64,000 bases of DNA from Capsaspora owczarzaki ATCC 30864 (lineage: Eukaryota; Opisthokonta; Filasterea): contig NW_011887298.1 of assembly GCF_000151315.2 (NCBI RefSeq), positions 936,530 through 1,000,529 of the forward strand, written 5' to 3'. The position numbers and the translations under genes are program-made. Below are positions 10,017 through 19,981 of this stretch, in pieces. The notes beneath the pieces were generated by a model. That model did not search any database. It was not told the DNA's origin and saw nothing but the letters and a program-made list of their open reading frames with translations. How positions within the stretch are numbered: position 1 is the stretch's first letter; the number at the start of each line of letters is the position of its first letter.

Positions 10017-10667
10017 ATGGGTATCACTGCAGTTGCTGTCGGCGGCGCTAGCGGCCTGTTTGTCTCGACCATGTCCAACCTGCTGCGCCACCGGCCAGCG
10101 ACGCGAGGTGAGTGATTGAGAGAGGCTCAGCGGATGGAGAAGGCTTTTGTACGTGGTGCTCTCCCGGTACGCCAGCGCCATTCCCGCGCTCAGACCACCG
10201 ACCCAACGATCGCTCATATTGGCACTCTACGATGCCGATCGGCGCTGCTTGTGGAGCGGGGTAGAGGGAATGAGCTGCAGTGAGCCAAGCAAAGCAGCCT
10301 TTTTTTTTTTTCTTTTTTTTTTCGCTTTTTTTTGGTTTGGTTTAGCGTGGTTTGCACACTTGTGCTGGGCGCATCCAGGAGACGTCAAAGTGGCAAACAC
10401 TAGGCATGATGCGTCTTCATCGTCCGTCGTGCTCCGCGTGCGGTCCTTGGAGCGGCAGAGCGCACCCACGAGACGCCTCATCCATCACTCATTTCTGCGC
10501 TTGCCATTGCGATGCCATTGCTACTAGGATTCACACTTCACGCCAGCTCTCTGGTCGTTGGCCTTGCTTTCGGCGTCGTGTACTCGAACTTGGCTGATTC
10601 CATCGAAGAGCGCAAGAACGTCCTGCTGGAGGAGCGGAAAGCCCGCAACGAGGCCAAGCAGCAGTAA
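10017..10667 (+). CDS. Small two-helix protein, NDUFC2-like complex I subunit candidate
   Basis: Two exons, 10017-10107 and 10528-10667, joined GAG|GTGAGT to CTAG|GATTC in phase 1, give 76 aa. Helix 1 (VAVGGASGLFVSTM) is followed by NLLRHRPATRG, then helix 2 (SSLVVGLAFGVVYSNL) and a charged tail rich in E, R and K (EERKNVLLEERKARNEAKQQ). This order resembles NDUFC2 (B14.5b), where a Gly-rich first helix precedes an NLIRRRP-x-x-x-G segment and a second helix. The GLAFG motif and charged tail also recall ATP synthase subunit e. Either would place it in the mitochondrial inner membrane. The reading frame is well supported by phase; the family call is not certain. Confidence 0.45.
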
Positions 10668-11197
10668 CGAGCAGTCGCTCGTTTCCAGCTTCGTTGAACG
10701 GTGAGAACCACACAGCCTGGATTTTGTCTGTCAATGGTCTCGACGTGGGCATTACATAGACGAGGCGGGGGAGCCCCATGATCGGTGCCGCCTTGTTTGC
10801 TGATTTTTCATTCGGGTTTTGTTTGCTGCAGATGATCATCCGCAAGGTTCAGGCGTTGTCTTCCGTTTTGTTGTTGTTTGCTGCCAGCGCTGTGACGATA
10901 GAAGCTTGCACATGATTGTTTCACACAATATAAACCAACCATTGCATTTTTGAACCACTTATCGTGTGTTCGTTCTGGTGCAGAAACCAGATCATGCACG
11001 CTTGGCTCGTGTAGAAGGCTCGTGAGAGAGCGGTTTTTGAGTGCACGACAGATAACATGGTCAGTTGTCAATGTTCGCTTTGTCACGCCAAGAACAAGGG
11101 CCTTGGAAAGTGCACAAACACGCCGCCCAAAAATCCATGTGGCCGATTTTGGATCGTAGCGACACTTGCCCAACCACTAACTCAACCAGCGATGTTT
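10668..11197. other. Intergenic region before tRNA 1
   Basis: No coding exon recognised. The last 45 bp (from about 11153) are closely similar to the sequence upstream of the second tRNA gene. Confidence 0.4.
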
Positions 11198-11270
11198 GGT
11201 GCTATAGCACAGTTGGTAGTGCGTCTGGCTACGAACCAGGAGGTCGCAGGTTCGAGCCCTGCTAGCATCG
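11198..11270 (+). tRNA. tRNA-Arg(ACG), copy 1
   Basis: The 73-nt gene folds into a full cloverleaf. The acceptor stem pairs GGTGCTA with TAGCATC (one G-U pair). The D stem is GCAC/GTGC around AGTTGGTA. The anticodon stem is TCTGG/CCAGG with loop CTACGAA, so the anticodon is ACG. The T stem is GCAGG/CCTGC around TTCGAGC. Discriminator base G; no encoded CCA and no intron. With A34 deaminated to inosine it would read CGU, CGC and CGA. The internal B box (GGTTCGAGCCC) is intact. Confidence 0.95.
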
Positions 11271-11275
11271 CTTTC

Positions 11276-11281
11276 TTTTTT
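11276..11281 (+). terminator. RNA polymerase III terminator of tRNA 1
   Basis: A run of six T starts six bases after the tRNA 3' end, the usual Pol III stop signal. Confidence 0.8.
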
Positions 11282-11404
11282 GTCCTTTTTCGTTTTTTTT
11301 TTTTTTTTTTTTTTGGCAAAAGCACTGGTTTTTTGTCCTTTTTGAATTTTCTACGCATTTCATTCACTGCCGCTCCCCTTTTGACCCTGTACTTGTCACT
11401 ATTC

Positions 11405-11551
11405 GTAGGTGGGAAGAAACTCAAAGCGGAAGTGTGTGGTCGCGATGCCATTTCAGGAGACACGCTTGAAGTTGGGCGTCCGGGGTTGACGATGGCCGAT
11501 CCGAGAGTGTATCAGTCTGGCAGGCCTGCCACCTAGTTTCTTCCCACCTAC
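11405..11551. repeat. 17-bp perfect inverted repeat with 113-bp spacer
   Basis: GTAGGTGGGAAGAAACT at 11405-11421 recurs as its reverse complement at 11535-11551. Outside it, TATT pairs with AATA if one C is bulged, giving about 21 bp. It could be the ends of a small non-autonomous DNA element, a hairpin RNA, or chance. Confidence 0.6.
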
Positions 11552-13128
11552 AATACCAACTATACACATGGGCAAAAGATGGGCGGACGCGACCCGTTTG
11601 GTCATAGGGGTGACAGAAGGACATTTGATTTGGCGCGACTTTTGACGCGACAGGGCGAGGCACATCGGCGGATCCGGGTCCAAAGGCTCGTTGCCCAAAA
11701 CAAGGATAGTTGTTGCGTATGACTGTAGCTTGGAGCACGGTTTCCGACGCGCTTGGAGATGGTGGCACGTCGTCAAAGTTCGCTGTTGTCGTGTTGATGA
11801 GCATCACGTCTTTCCTATCGCTTCCCTCAGCTTCAAACCCAGTTGGTCGTCATTCCACACCGTCGAGAAGCATGCCTTGGGCCAAGGACGCGGCGGAGAG
11901 CACTTTTACCGGCTGCGCGATCATCATGGCTTCAAGCACTGTCCGAAGTTGCATCGCTTCCATCGTAGGCACCTTCTCCAGCCTCCGAGTGTCTATAGTT
12001 TGATGAGCATGTGCGCATATCATGCGAGGATCGTGTCGAGGCGGCTGGGCAACCTGCTCCGCTGCAGCCAGACAATGACTTTGAATCAGACAAACTCGCG
12101 CAAAGTTCGGACAGCTCGAATTTGGAGATTTCCGAGTCTGGAGTGGCGCCACTGCTCCTCCAAAAGTCGATTGTTGCTATTCTTGTTTGGCTACAAAGCG
12201 AGGAAGGCTCGCAATGTCGGAAGGCGCGAAATGCAGACGGAACGCCGGAGCTCGACCATCTTGCAGTGTAGCCAGTCCCGTTCTGCGAAACGCTGTGCAC
12301 TTCTTTCAGCAGATACATAGTTGCTGGTGGAATTTGAGCAACTGTCCGAGTTTTGGTGAATCTGAAGTTGACTCGGACACTCTTAACATCGATTTCCTTG
12401 ACTTGCAAATTGTCGCAGGTGATTTTCCATTGTCTCGCTCCCAACCACCAATACCTCCAATGTAGAATGTTTCAAAATATAGTTTTCAAGCTAAGTAGAT
12501 AGTGAGAGCGTGTCCTCACGTGCGTTTGGGCCAACAGCAAGCTCTGACAAATTGGAGCAAATTTCTCGGAGTCCGCAAGGCGACGATCACCCATCAAGCA
12601 ATAGTGCGTTTCTATTGGATTCGCGTTTTCTATCGTGTGTGTATGTTATTGTGTTGAAAGCGCGTGGATTTGGGGACTGTGTGCTCGAACTGACCTTCAG
12701 GTCAAACTCAGGCATGATGTTTTGGATGCGCGCGACTGAACGTTTGCAGTTTCGCCAAATCGATGCTAGAACGACGAATATAGTCGCTCCTTCCTCTCGC
12801 CCTCCTCGACAATGCACAAGCAATCACATAAATGTAATTTTTAAAGTGCAGCGGGAGTCGAGGAAGACCACAGGGCGGTGCTGTGGCGTGCGCAACCAGC
12901 TCATCTTGATTCTCGATTGTTACAGCAACCTTCGCACCATCGTGCCGGCAAATCCGCATGAAGCGACGACAAGTCTGGTGCAGTCCGAAACTCCAGCTGA
13001 ACGAGCGACGGCTCTGCCAAATGTTCTGCGATTGTGCAGGTTTTCGAACGTCCGCAAAACTTTTGCTTTAGTGGCGCTCTTTGATCGTAGCGATATTTGC
13101 CCAACCTCTACCTCAACAAGCGATGTTT

Positions 13129-13201
13129 GGTGCTATAGCACAGTTGGTAGTGCGTCTGGCTACGAACCAGGAGGTCGCAGGTTCGAGCCCTGCTAGCATC
13201 G
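13129..13201 (+). tRNA. tRNA-Arg(ACG), copy 2
   Basis: Identical over all 73 nt to the copy at 11198-11270, with the same cloverleaf, ACG anticodon and intact internal promoter boxes. About 45 bp of 5' flank and the T-rich 3' flank are also shared, so the two arose by local duplication of a unit larger than the tRNA. Confidence 0.95.
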
Positions 13202-13206
13202 CTTTC

Positions 13207-13212
13207 TTTTTT
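13207..13212 (+). terminator. RNA polymerase III terminator of tRNA 2
   Basis: Six T residues just after the tRNA, in the same position as for copy 1. A longer T run follows. Confidence 0.8.
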
Positions 13213-13394
13213 GTCTCCTTTCGTTTTTTTTTTTTTTTTTCTCCATCCACAACTTTGCAGCACTTCTCGATAATTCACCCCCTTCTCCCTCCCTCCTCCC
13301 AACAACCATTGCATAAGACACATACAAACCCTCTCGTTGCTTTTGCAACAGCCACCCACTCCCTTTTTCCCCCTCTGACTTCTTGCTTGCAATC

Positions 13395-15055
13395 ATGGCA
13401 AAATCAAAGAAGATTGTTGCGGCCACTTCTGGCTCGCGCTCTCGCTCGTCGCGCGCCGGCCTCGCCTTCCCCGTCGGCCGCGTGCACCGTCTGCTTCGCA
13501 AGGGACACTTTGCCGACCGCATTGGCTCCGGCTCGGCCGTGTATCTCGCTGCCGTCCTCGAGTACCTGACTGCGGAGATTCTCGAGCTTGCTGGTAAAGT
13601 GTTGGCGTTTCGATCTCGCTAAGCTTGCGTAGTGCTGCTCTTTGTGTCCTGTTGCCGTGAGCGAGCTTCCGCGCACACTTGTGGAATATGTACAGCTCTG
13701 CGTTACACTCAACAGCAGAGTCTGATGTCGGTCTCTTCTTTGCTGGCTGATTGCAGTGAACTCTTTTTTTTTTTTTTTTCTTTTTTCCCTCCTTTTTCAA
13801 TTTTGGCGCCAAAACTTTTTTTTTTTTTTTTTTTTGCGGATTTTGTCAATCATTTCTCATTTTGTGTTTCCATTTGCTTTTTGTTGTGTCAACTTCAGGC
13901 AACGCTGCTCGTGACAATCGCAAGACTCGCATCAACCCGCGTCACATCCAGCTGGCGGTGCGCAACGACGAGGAATTGAGCAAGGTGAGCAAACGCCAAT
14001 TTCCAAAGAGCAATTTGGAACGTCATTTCCCAAGTTTGGTCATTGTCAACATCTGGCTCGTCGGTGGTCTCACATTTATTGTTTCACCTTGTTCTCTACA
14101 CCCTTTGTTTATGGTTTTTAATTTTTGAAGCTCTTCACTGGCGTTGTCATTCCGTCAGGCGGCACTCTGCCACACATTTGGCCTGCGCTTATTCCGAACG
14201 AAGCAAAGGACTCGTCCACCGCGTCCGCCTCGTTCAACGCGCCGGCCAAGTCTGCGACCGTGAAGGCCCTGGCTGCTGCTAAATCAGCTGGCAAGAAGCC
14301 CGCTGCTGTCTCTTCCTCCTCGGCGGCTGCCTCGTCTTCGTCGTCGGCTTCGTCGTCGTCGTCCGTTGCGCCAAAGAAGCCTGTTCGCGGCTTTACGATC
14401 CTGTCCAAGAAGACTCTCCACCTTGGCCAGACTCTGTATGTTGTGAATGGCGATCTGACCGAGGTTCGCTGCGATGCGGTCGTCCACCCGACCAACGGCA
14501 CCATGTCGTTCGCGGGCCAAGTCGGCGGTGCCATCCGTGCCGCTGCTGGCGCTGGCGTCGATGCCGAGGTGAACTCGTACATGAGCGAGCACTCGCAGCT
14601 CCAGGTGACCAAGGCGGCCATCACTTCCGGCCACAACCTGCCGTCCAAGTGGATTGTTCACGTGCACAGCCCCAACTACAGCAATGCTGCCACCGCCACG
14701 GACGCGCTGACCCAGACCATTCGCAACGCCCTCACGCTTGCCGACACCAAGAGCATCAAGACGATTGCCTTCCCGTCGATCGGCTCTGGCAACAACCACT
14801 TCCCCAAGCACATTGCTGCCCAGACCATTCTCCAGGCCATCTCGGCGTACTTTATGTCCATCATGTCGTCGTCGATCAAGGAGGTATGGCTTGTGCCAAA
14901 AGTGTGACAGCATTTTGCTGTGTGCGTGTTTTGCTGACTGTTTGCCTTTTTTTTGTTGTGTGTGAATGTCCGTTTCGTTTGTCCAGGTCTATTTCGTGCT
15001 GTTCGACCAGGAGAGCATCAACGTGTACAACGCCGAGCTCATCAACACGAACTGA
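13395..15055 (+). CDS. macroH2A: Histone variant macroH2A
   Basis: Four exons: 13395-13593, 13899-13984, 14131-14883 and 14987-15055; all borders are GT/AG and phases agree, giving 368 aa (human macroH2A1 about 370). Residues 1 to about 120 are an H2A fold ([54 protein letters not shown]). A Lys/Ala/Ser linker with long Ser runs follows. The macrodomain (about 185-368) has [38 protein letters not shown] and the ending [18 protein letters not shown]. Macrodomains of this family can bind ADP-ribose; the GDL and GSG loops are present. The role is chromatin compaction and a link to NAD metabolism. The first coding exon starts 194 bp after tRNA 2. Confidence 0.95.
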
Positions 15056-15259
15056 AAGTGGAATGACTGTGTCTTTTTTTGTCAGGGTTGAATTGGTGCT
15101 CAAGAGTGAGAAATGTGAATTTGTTGTGGTTGTCGATGATGTTGGTGCACCGCCCAATAGGAAATCATCAAATGAATTGAGCAAAAGCAAAAAAAAATCA
15201 ACACTTCCAGTGAAGCAACCAAAACAAACATCGACACAAAAACCTCAACGCAACGAGTC

Positions 15260-16434
15260 TCACTTGAAACCATCTTCATCAACATCACCCTCGCCATCTT
15301 CAAGACTGAGGACGAGAGACGCAAACGCCGGATCGTCCATCCAGTTGACACCACTCTCCAGAACAAGGGCTTGGAAGACGTTGCGCACCATGCGGCTGCG
15401 CGAGCGCTGCAAACCAAAGTTGATGCGCGCTTCGTGCAGCTTGTTGGCCGCGCTGTGTCGGGCTGGGCCCAACGCGGCTGGTGCACTCATGGCGTCAAGC
15501 TCCTGGCGATGTGCCCGCACAGTGGCGGACAGCTCGCGGTTTGCCGTTCGGAGCACTTTGGCTTCTTGCTCGAGTTTGTGCAGCAGGGCATGCTTCGCTG
15601 CCACACTCTGCGACCACGCCAACGCCTCGGTGGAGAGCTCATCGCGCTGTCGGCAGCTTTCGTCCAAGTAGGCGCGCTCTTGCGCGCTGGCAAAGAGAGC
15701 GTCTTCCGTGCCGGGCGTCGCACGCGAGTACAGCAGCTGGGACAGCATTCGACTCCGCTGCAAATGGTCCAACGCTGCGTGCTCGAGTTGGCGATGCGTC
15801 GACCTGTCGTGCAGCTCCTGCGTGAGCGTGTCCAGCGCGTCAATGAGGTCTTCTTCTTGGGTGTATGTTGCGTTGACGTTTGGCAATTCTTCCGCTGCAA
15901 TCAACAACAACAACAACAAGAAAACAAGAAAAAAAATTTGGGTGAGGTTGGAATGACATGAACGGCCGAGTTGGACACGACAATGCCAACATTTTGTTCA
16001 GAAAGAGAAAAATCAAAGGATGAAGATCAGAAAATCAGAAAATCAGAAAATCAGAAAAAAAAAAAAAAAAAAAGCCGCGCTTGTGTGTGTTTATTGTCGT
16101 TTTTACCTGCGCGAGCATGCGCGACGTAGTCTGCGTGCTGATTGTTCAGCCATTGCCGGAAGCCATCCCACGCGACCAAATTGCTGTGCAAAGTGCGAGT
16201 GTGCAGAGTGAGTCGGGGGCAAAAGATGGAGCGACCGCCAATAGCAATGGAAACGCATTGACTATTTTTGACAGCAGCAAGCAAGCAAGCAAGCACCAAC
16301 CTCGCGTGGCTGCCTGGCTGGGGTCGCGCAGAGTGGACAGTGCGCTCGGCACCAACGGGGCAGGAGAGCGCAGTGGCCAGCAGACTACGCGCTGCTTGCG
16401 AGACGGAGCTGTAAGGCGACAGTTCAGCAGCCAT
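15260..16434 (-). CDS. CENPH: CENP-H homologue (inner kinetochore CCAN subunit)
   Basis: Three minus-strand exons, 16301-16434, 16107-16183 and 15260-15894, join in frame (phases 2 and 1) to 281 aa (human 247). The diagnostic part is the C-terminus: RMVRNVFQALVLESGVNWMD followed by DPAFASLVLSLE, against the conserved CENP-H ending VFQNLIL-x-S-x-VNW-x-x-DPALKEIVLQLE. The middle is mostly helical with coiled-coil character, as in the family. CENP-H works with CENP-K, -I and -M in the constitutive centromere network that links CENP-A chromatin to microtubule-binding complexes. The donor of exon 1 (GAG|GTTGGT) is weaker than the others. The gene is convergent with macroH2A. Confidence 0.8.
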
Positions 16435-16660
16435 TTTGAACTTCAATGCAAAATCCCAATGGCAAAATGTAAGGACTGACGCAGGTCACATCCACCCACA
16501 CCCGTATTCGGATTGTGCAACAACACGACAGAAAGCTCAAGCACCACAGCGGACGAGCACATGCACCGACTGAACGATAGGAAAAAAATAATCTAAAAAG
16601 CAAACAATTCTTTTCTTTTCAGTGTACAGGTTCTCTTCAGCAGTCAAACAACAAAAGCCC

Positions 16661-18592
16661 TTAATGCGAAGGCAGACTGGACGATGAAGCCACCGCTCGC
16701 TTGCGCTGCGCCTCATCGACATCTCGTGCGATCGCCAGCAAAAGACGCGACGCCATGTACAACAACTCTATGTACGTCTTCTTCTTGATCACACGGTGCC
16801 ACACTTGGGCGAAAATCCGCACCATGAAGAGGGTGGGCATTTCAGTGACGCCTGCAAATCGGATGTAATACCCTGGGCCAGCGTCTGTGAAGACTCGCGG
16901 GGACGGCTGTGACTCTTCCAGCGGTTTGGAGGCATGCTTGCTGTCAGGTCGCGGGCGCAGCACCACGTCCACAAACGTCGAGTCAATGAGGCGGGCGAAA
17001 AAGCGGTTGAGGTTGAGAATCCAGTTGACAATACGCCAAGGAGAGGTAATGTTGGAGAGCTGCACCTGGAGGGTGTCGTGTTGGCAGCCAATCAAAAAGT
17101 GCATGCGCGGGAGCGAGACGGAGGTGACGCCAAGAAGCGATGCAGCCACATCAATGGTGATGGCAAGGCGAGACTCGTTGCCCAGATTAAACTCGAACGC
17201 GCGGTACTTGCTTGCGGTGGCTGTCAGCGCGGCCAGGCCGGATGCTTTTCGCGCGGGAATGGGCTCGCCGCTCGGATTGGTCCACAACAACTCACCGTCG
17301 TCACTGCAGAGAGCGCGGACGATAAAAGCCTGGTGCGTAGCGTCAAACTCAAACCTTGCAATCGTCGGCGCAGCTTCTCCCATGGTGACGGCGGCGTCGG
17401 CGTCTTGCACGCGAATGTCGATTTGTGCCAGCCACTTGAACAGCTGCGCCATCTGGGGGTAGACACGCACCAGCTGCACATGGTCCAGAGGCACAAATAG
17501 CCGCATGCGCCACGGCTGGCTGGGCGGGTGCGTGGCAACAGCGGCATCATCCTCGGCCACAGACACGCGCGACATGTCAAACACTTGTCCCAGGCCTCGC
17601 CATACGTTGGGGAACTGCAGCTGCGCAGTGGCGCGAATAAGCGCGGCGGGGGCACGGGACCACGCCTTGATGACGGCACGGCAAAAGACAATCAAGCTGG
17701 CGGGCGAGAAAAAGTTTTCAAAGACGGCACCGCCCTGAATGTCAATGGCATCGCCCCCCGGAGGAGAGCACACACGCGCGCGGATGAACAGGGACGTGTT
17801 TTCATCGGCATCGTGCGAGGTGCTTGGGAAGATTGGTTCAGCAGCACTAGGCGTCGCCGGAACCGGTGGCGAAGACGGCGATGCAGTGGACGGGTCGTGG
17901 TCCAAGGTAAACGGCACTGGAAGCGCAGGCACGATTCCATGCAGCTGCTGTTGAACGACTTCCGGCATGTGCGTCAAAGGCTTGTACGAAGGGACGGGTT
18001 GATTGGGATTGGAAAAGGTCGCTGCGGCGTCCTTGAACATTGCTGGATCCGATGCGCTCCACGACAAAAGGAGACGACCAAAGATGTTTCGAATAAAGTG
18101 CCGGGACTTGTAGGGCTTAGACGTGGAGCCTCCCGATGAGGCAGGAGCCGATCCAGAGTTGGCCGAGACGGTCGAATCGAGCGATGCGTCCGACAGCCTG
18201 CGCCGAGCGAGGGGAGCACTGGACGGCTCGAGCTGCTCAATCATGGCATTGAACTCGGCGGCAGTGTGGCCCGGGACGACGCCGCCGTTTGCCAAGACAG
18301 AGCCCTGGGCAGTGACTTGGCGGTCGTTCTGCTCGCCCGCCGAGAGGTACATGAGCGCTTCATGGACGGGCTCGCGCATGTCCAGCACGTACTTGAGCGT
18401 GTGCGCAACACACAGGCAGACGCGCGAGAGGAACGGCAGGCCGTCGAGCTCGTTGGCAACTCGGATAAAGTCAGGGGTCACTGTTCCGTCCGTGCCAGCA
18501 TTGTCAGGTCCCGCAGCAGGTCCCGCAGCAGGTCCAGCATTCACAGGCAGCGTGTCTGGGTGTGCGACTGCGCTTTCCGCAGGCTCGCTCAT
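16661..18592 (-). CDS. Unrecognised 643-aa protein
   Basis: Single exon, 643 aa, with a clear ATG (MSEPAESAVAHP) and coding-like composition throughout. I do not recognise the family. The N-terminus is Ala/Gly/Pro-rich with a repeated GPAA unit. Residues about 45-90 look helical (FLSRVCLCVAHTLKYVLDM). A Ser/Pro-rich segment at about 240-265 separates two parts. The C-terminal half has alternating hydrophobic beta-like and helical stretches (QPWRMRLFVPLDHVQLVRVY, WRIVNWILNLNRFFARLI, FMVRIFAQVWHRVIKKKTYI). No transmembrane segment, signal peptide or catalytic motif is evident. It shares its upstream region head-to-head with importin alpha. Confidence 0.75.
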   Translation of the reverse strand: MSEPAESAVAHPDTLPVNAGPAAGPAAGPDNAGTDGTVTPDFIRVANELDGLPFLSRVCLCVAHTLKYVLDMREPVHEALMYLSAGEQNDRQVTAQGSVLANGGVVPGHTAAEFNAMIEQLEPSSAPLARRRLSDASLDSTVSANSGSAPASSGGSTSKPYKSRHFIRNIFGRLLLSWSASDPAMFKDAAATFSNPNQPVPSYKPLTHMPEVVQQQLHGIVPALPVPFTLDHDPSTASPSSPPVPATPSAAEPIFPSTSHDADENTSLFIRARVCSPPGGDAIDIQGGAVFENFFSPASLIVFCRAVIKAWSRAPAALIRATAQLQFPNVWRGLGQVFDMSRVSVAEDDAAVATHPPSQPWRMRLFVPLDHVQLVRVYPQMAQLFKWLAQIDIRVQDADAAVTMGEAAPTIARFEFDATHQAFIVRALCSDDGELLWTNPSGEPIPARKASGLAALTATASKYRAFEFNLGNESRLAITIDVAASLLGVTSVSLPRMHFLIGCQHDTLQVQLSNITSPWRIVNWILNLNRFFARLIDSTFVDVVLRPRPDSKHASKPLEESQPSPRVFTDAGPGYYIRFAGVTEMPTLFMVRIFAQVWHRVIKKKTYIELLYMASRLLLAIARDVDEAQRKRAVASSSSLPSH

Positions 18593-19981
18593 GGTTGAAG
18601 GGTGGGCGAGGGGGGGTGTGGCCCAGCGCTTGATTGAGAGGACTGAGTTTGATTCTCAGATTGGTTCAGACACGTCATTGTGTTTTTGGGGGTATGCTCG
18701 CTCTCGTTCGCACGTGTTGTTTTGCATGACATGTTCAGCTTGAATTTCGTTCAGTCCAATGAGAAAAAAAAAGAAAAAGCAGTCGTTTTTCCTTTTTGTT
18801 TCTGCTTTTTTTTTTTTTTGGTATGTTCCGAATTATTTTTGTACCTTTTGCATACGGACTTGTTCACTGCGATGACCACCACTTTCTAGCCTTTCCACGC
18901 GTCTTGTTTTTTTTTTCTTTCTTTCCCGTTGTCTCGGCTCTCTCTTTCTCTCTCTCTTCTCTCTGCCAACCCCCGCCTTCTCTCTTCCTCTTTCATCCTT
19001 CTTTACTCCACTCTGTGCCTCCGCTGCATCGTTGGTCTGTGTAGTGGTGGTGGTGGTGGTGGTGGTGGTGGTGGATTGAGCTGTAACGTCGTTCCATCGA
19101 AGCCTTTTCCCCTTGTTTTTTTTTTTTTTTTTTTTTTTTTTTGTTTCCTTCCCTTTCTTTCTCTTTCTCTCTTCCGTCCATTGACAACACGCAATTCGTC
19201 TCCATTCTCTCTCTCTCTCTCTCTCTTCGTTCCCTTGTCCCTTTTTCAAGATGGTGAACAAAACACTGACACGCCGCGGGTCTCGACACACTCACGCTCG
19301 GCCATCACGACGAGTCATTCGATGGTCAGCGTGGCTGCTTTTTTTTTTTTTCTTTTTTCCCTTCGTTTTCTTTCTATTTTCCTTTCGCCCACTTTTTCAA
19401 CACAACAACGTCAAACCGAGTCGACCTTCGTGTCATGCTTGGGTTCCCCATGGCCTTTGAATGTTGACCACGCGTCGTCGTTTTTGCAGCAACAAGGACA
19501 AGCAACCAAAGCAAAAGCACGCCATCAAACTTTTTTTTTTTTTTTTTTTTTTGGCTTTTCGTTTTCGTCTTCCCCCTGTCTTCTTTTGAGGATGAGCTTC
19601 AGGCATGGAGTTGGAGTTGACAATGATGTTCTTCTTGGTCGCACCCTCACTCTTCCCTCCCTTTTGTTGTTGTTGTTGTTCCGGTTCCATCGTCATGCTT
19701 GATTTTGTTCATTGTCCTGCAACTTTTTTTTTTTTTTTTTTGTTTCGTTTTCTTTGTTTCGTTTGATGTTTATTCCATCGTTTTGACTTTTTTTTTTTTT
19801 TTTTTTTCCGGTTGGGTCGGTTGATGGCAACTTGCCTTCTTCACTCCACAACTCTCCAACTCTTTGTTGTATCACTCACCCTCCTCATTGGATCCGCTTG
19901 TTGACAGATATTTTTTTTTCCCCCTCCCTTGATACCAAAAAAAAACCCCCAAATTCTTTCCAGTCAAACCCCTCATTCATC
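18593..19981. promoter_or_regulatory. Divergent upstream region with T and GGT tracts
   Basis: 1.39 kb between the unknown gene (minus) and importin alpha (plus). It contains several T runs of 12-23 bases (about 18808, 19118, 19339, 19531, 19722 and 19789), a GGT microsatellite (about 19045-19073) and CT-rich stretches. The open frames are Phe/Ser/Leu low-complexity. A 5' UTR intron of importin alpha is possible; no core promoter element could be named. Confidence 0.4.

Larger units (their letters stand above)
11271..13128. other. Gene-poor region between the two tRNA-Arg genes
   Basis: 1.86 kb with no gene I can support. It contains a long T run after tRNA 1, a 17-bp inverted repeat (11405-11421 and 11535-11551), and a minus-strand open frame (about 11932-12444) with protein-like stretches but no recognised family. 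The last 45 bp repeat the upstream flank of tRNA 1. Confidence 0.5.

Noticed and set aside
19045-19073. GGT repeat as a possible CRISPR-like or structured array
   Set aside because: It is a plain trinucleotide microsatellite without spacers; no CRISPR array exists in the window.
18929-19702. 257-codon open frame upstream of importin alpha
   Set aside because: Composition is almost only Phe, Ser and Leu from T- and CT-tracts; more likely promoter or 5' UTR intron.
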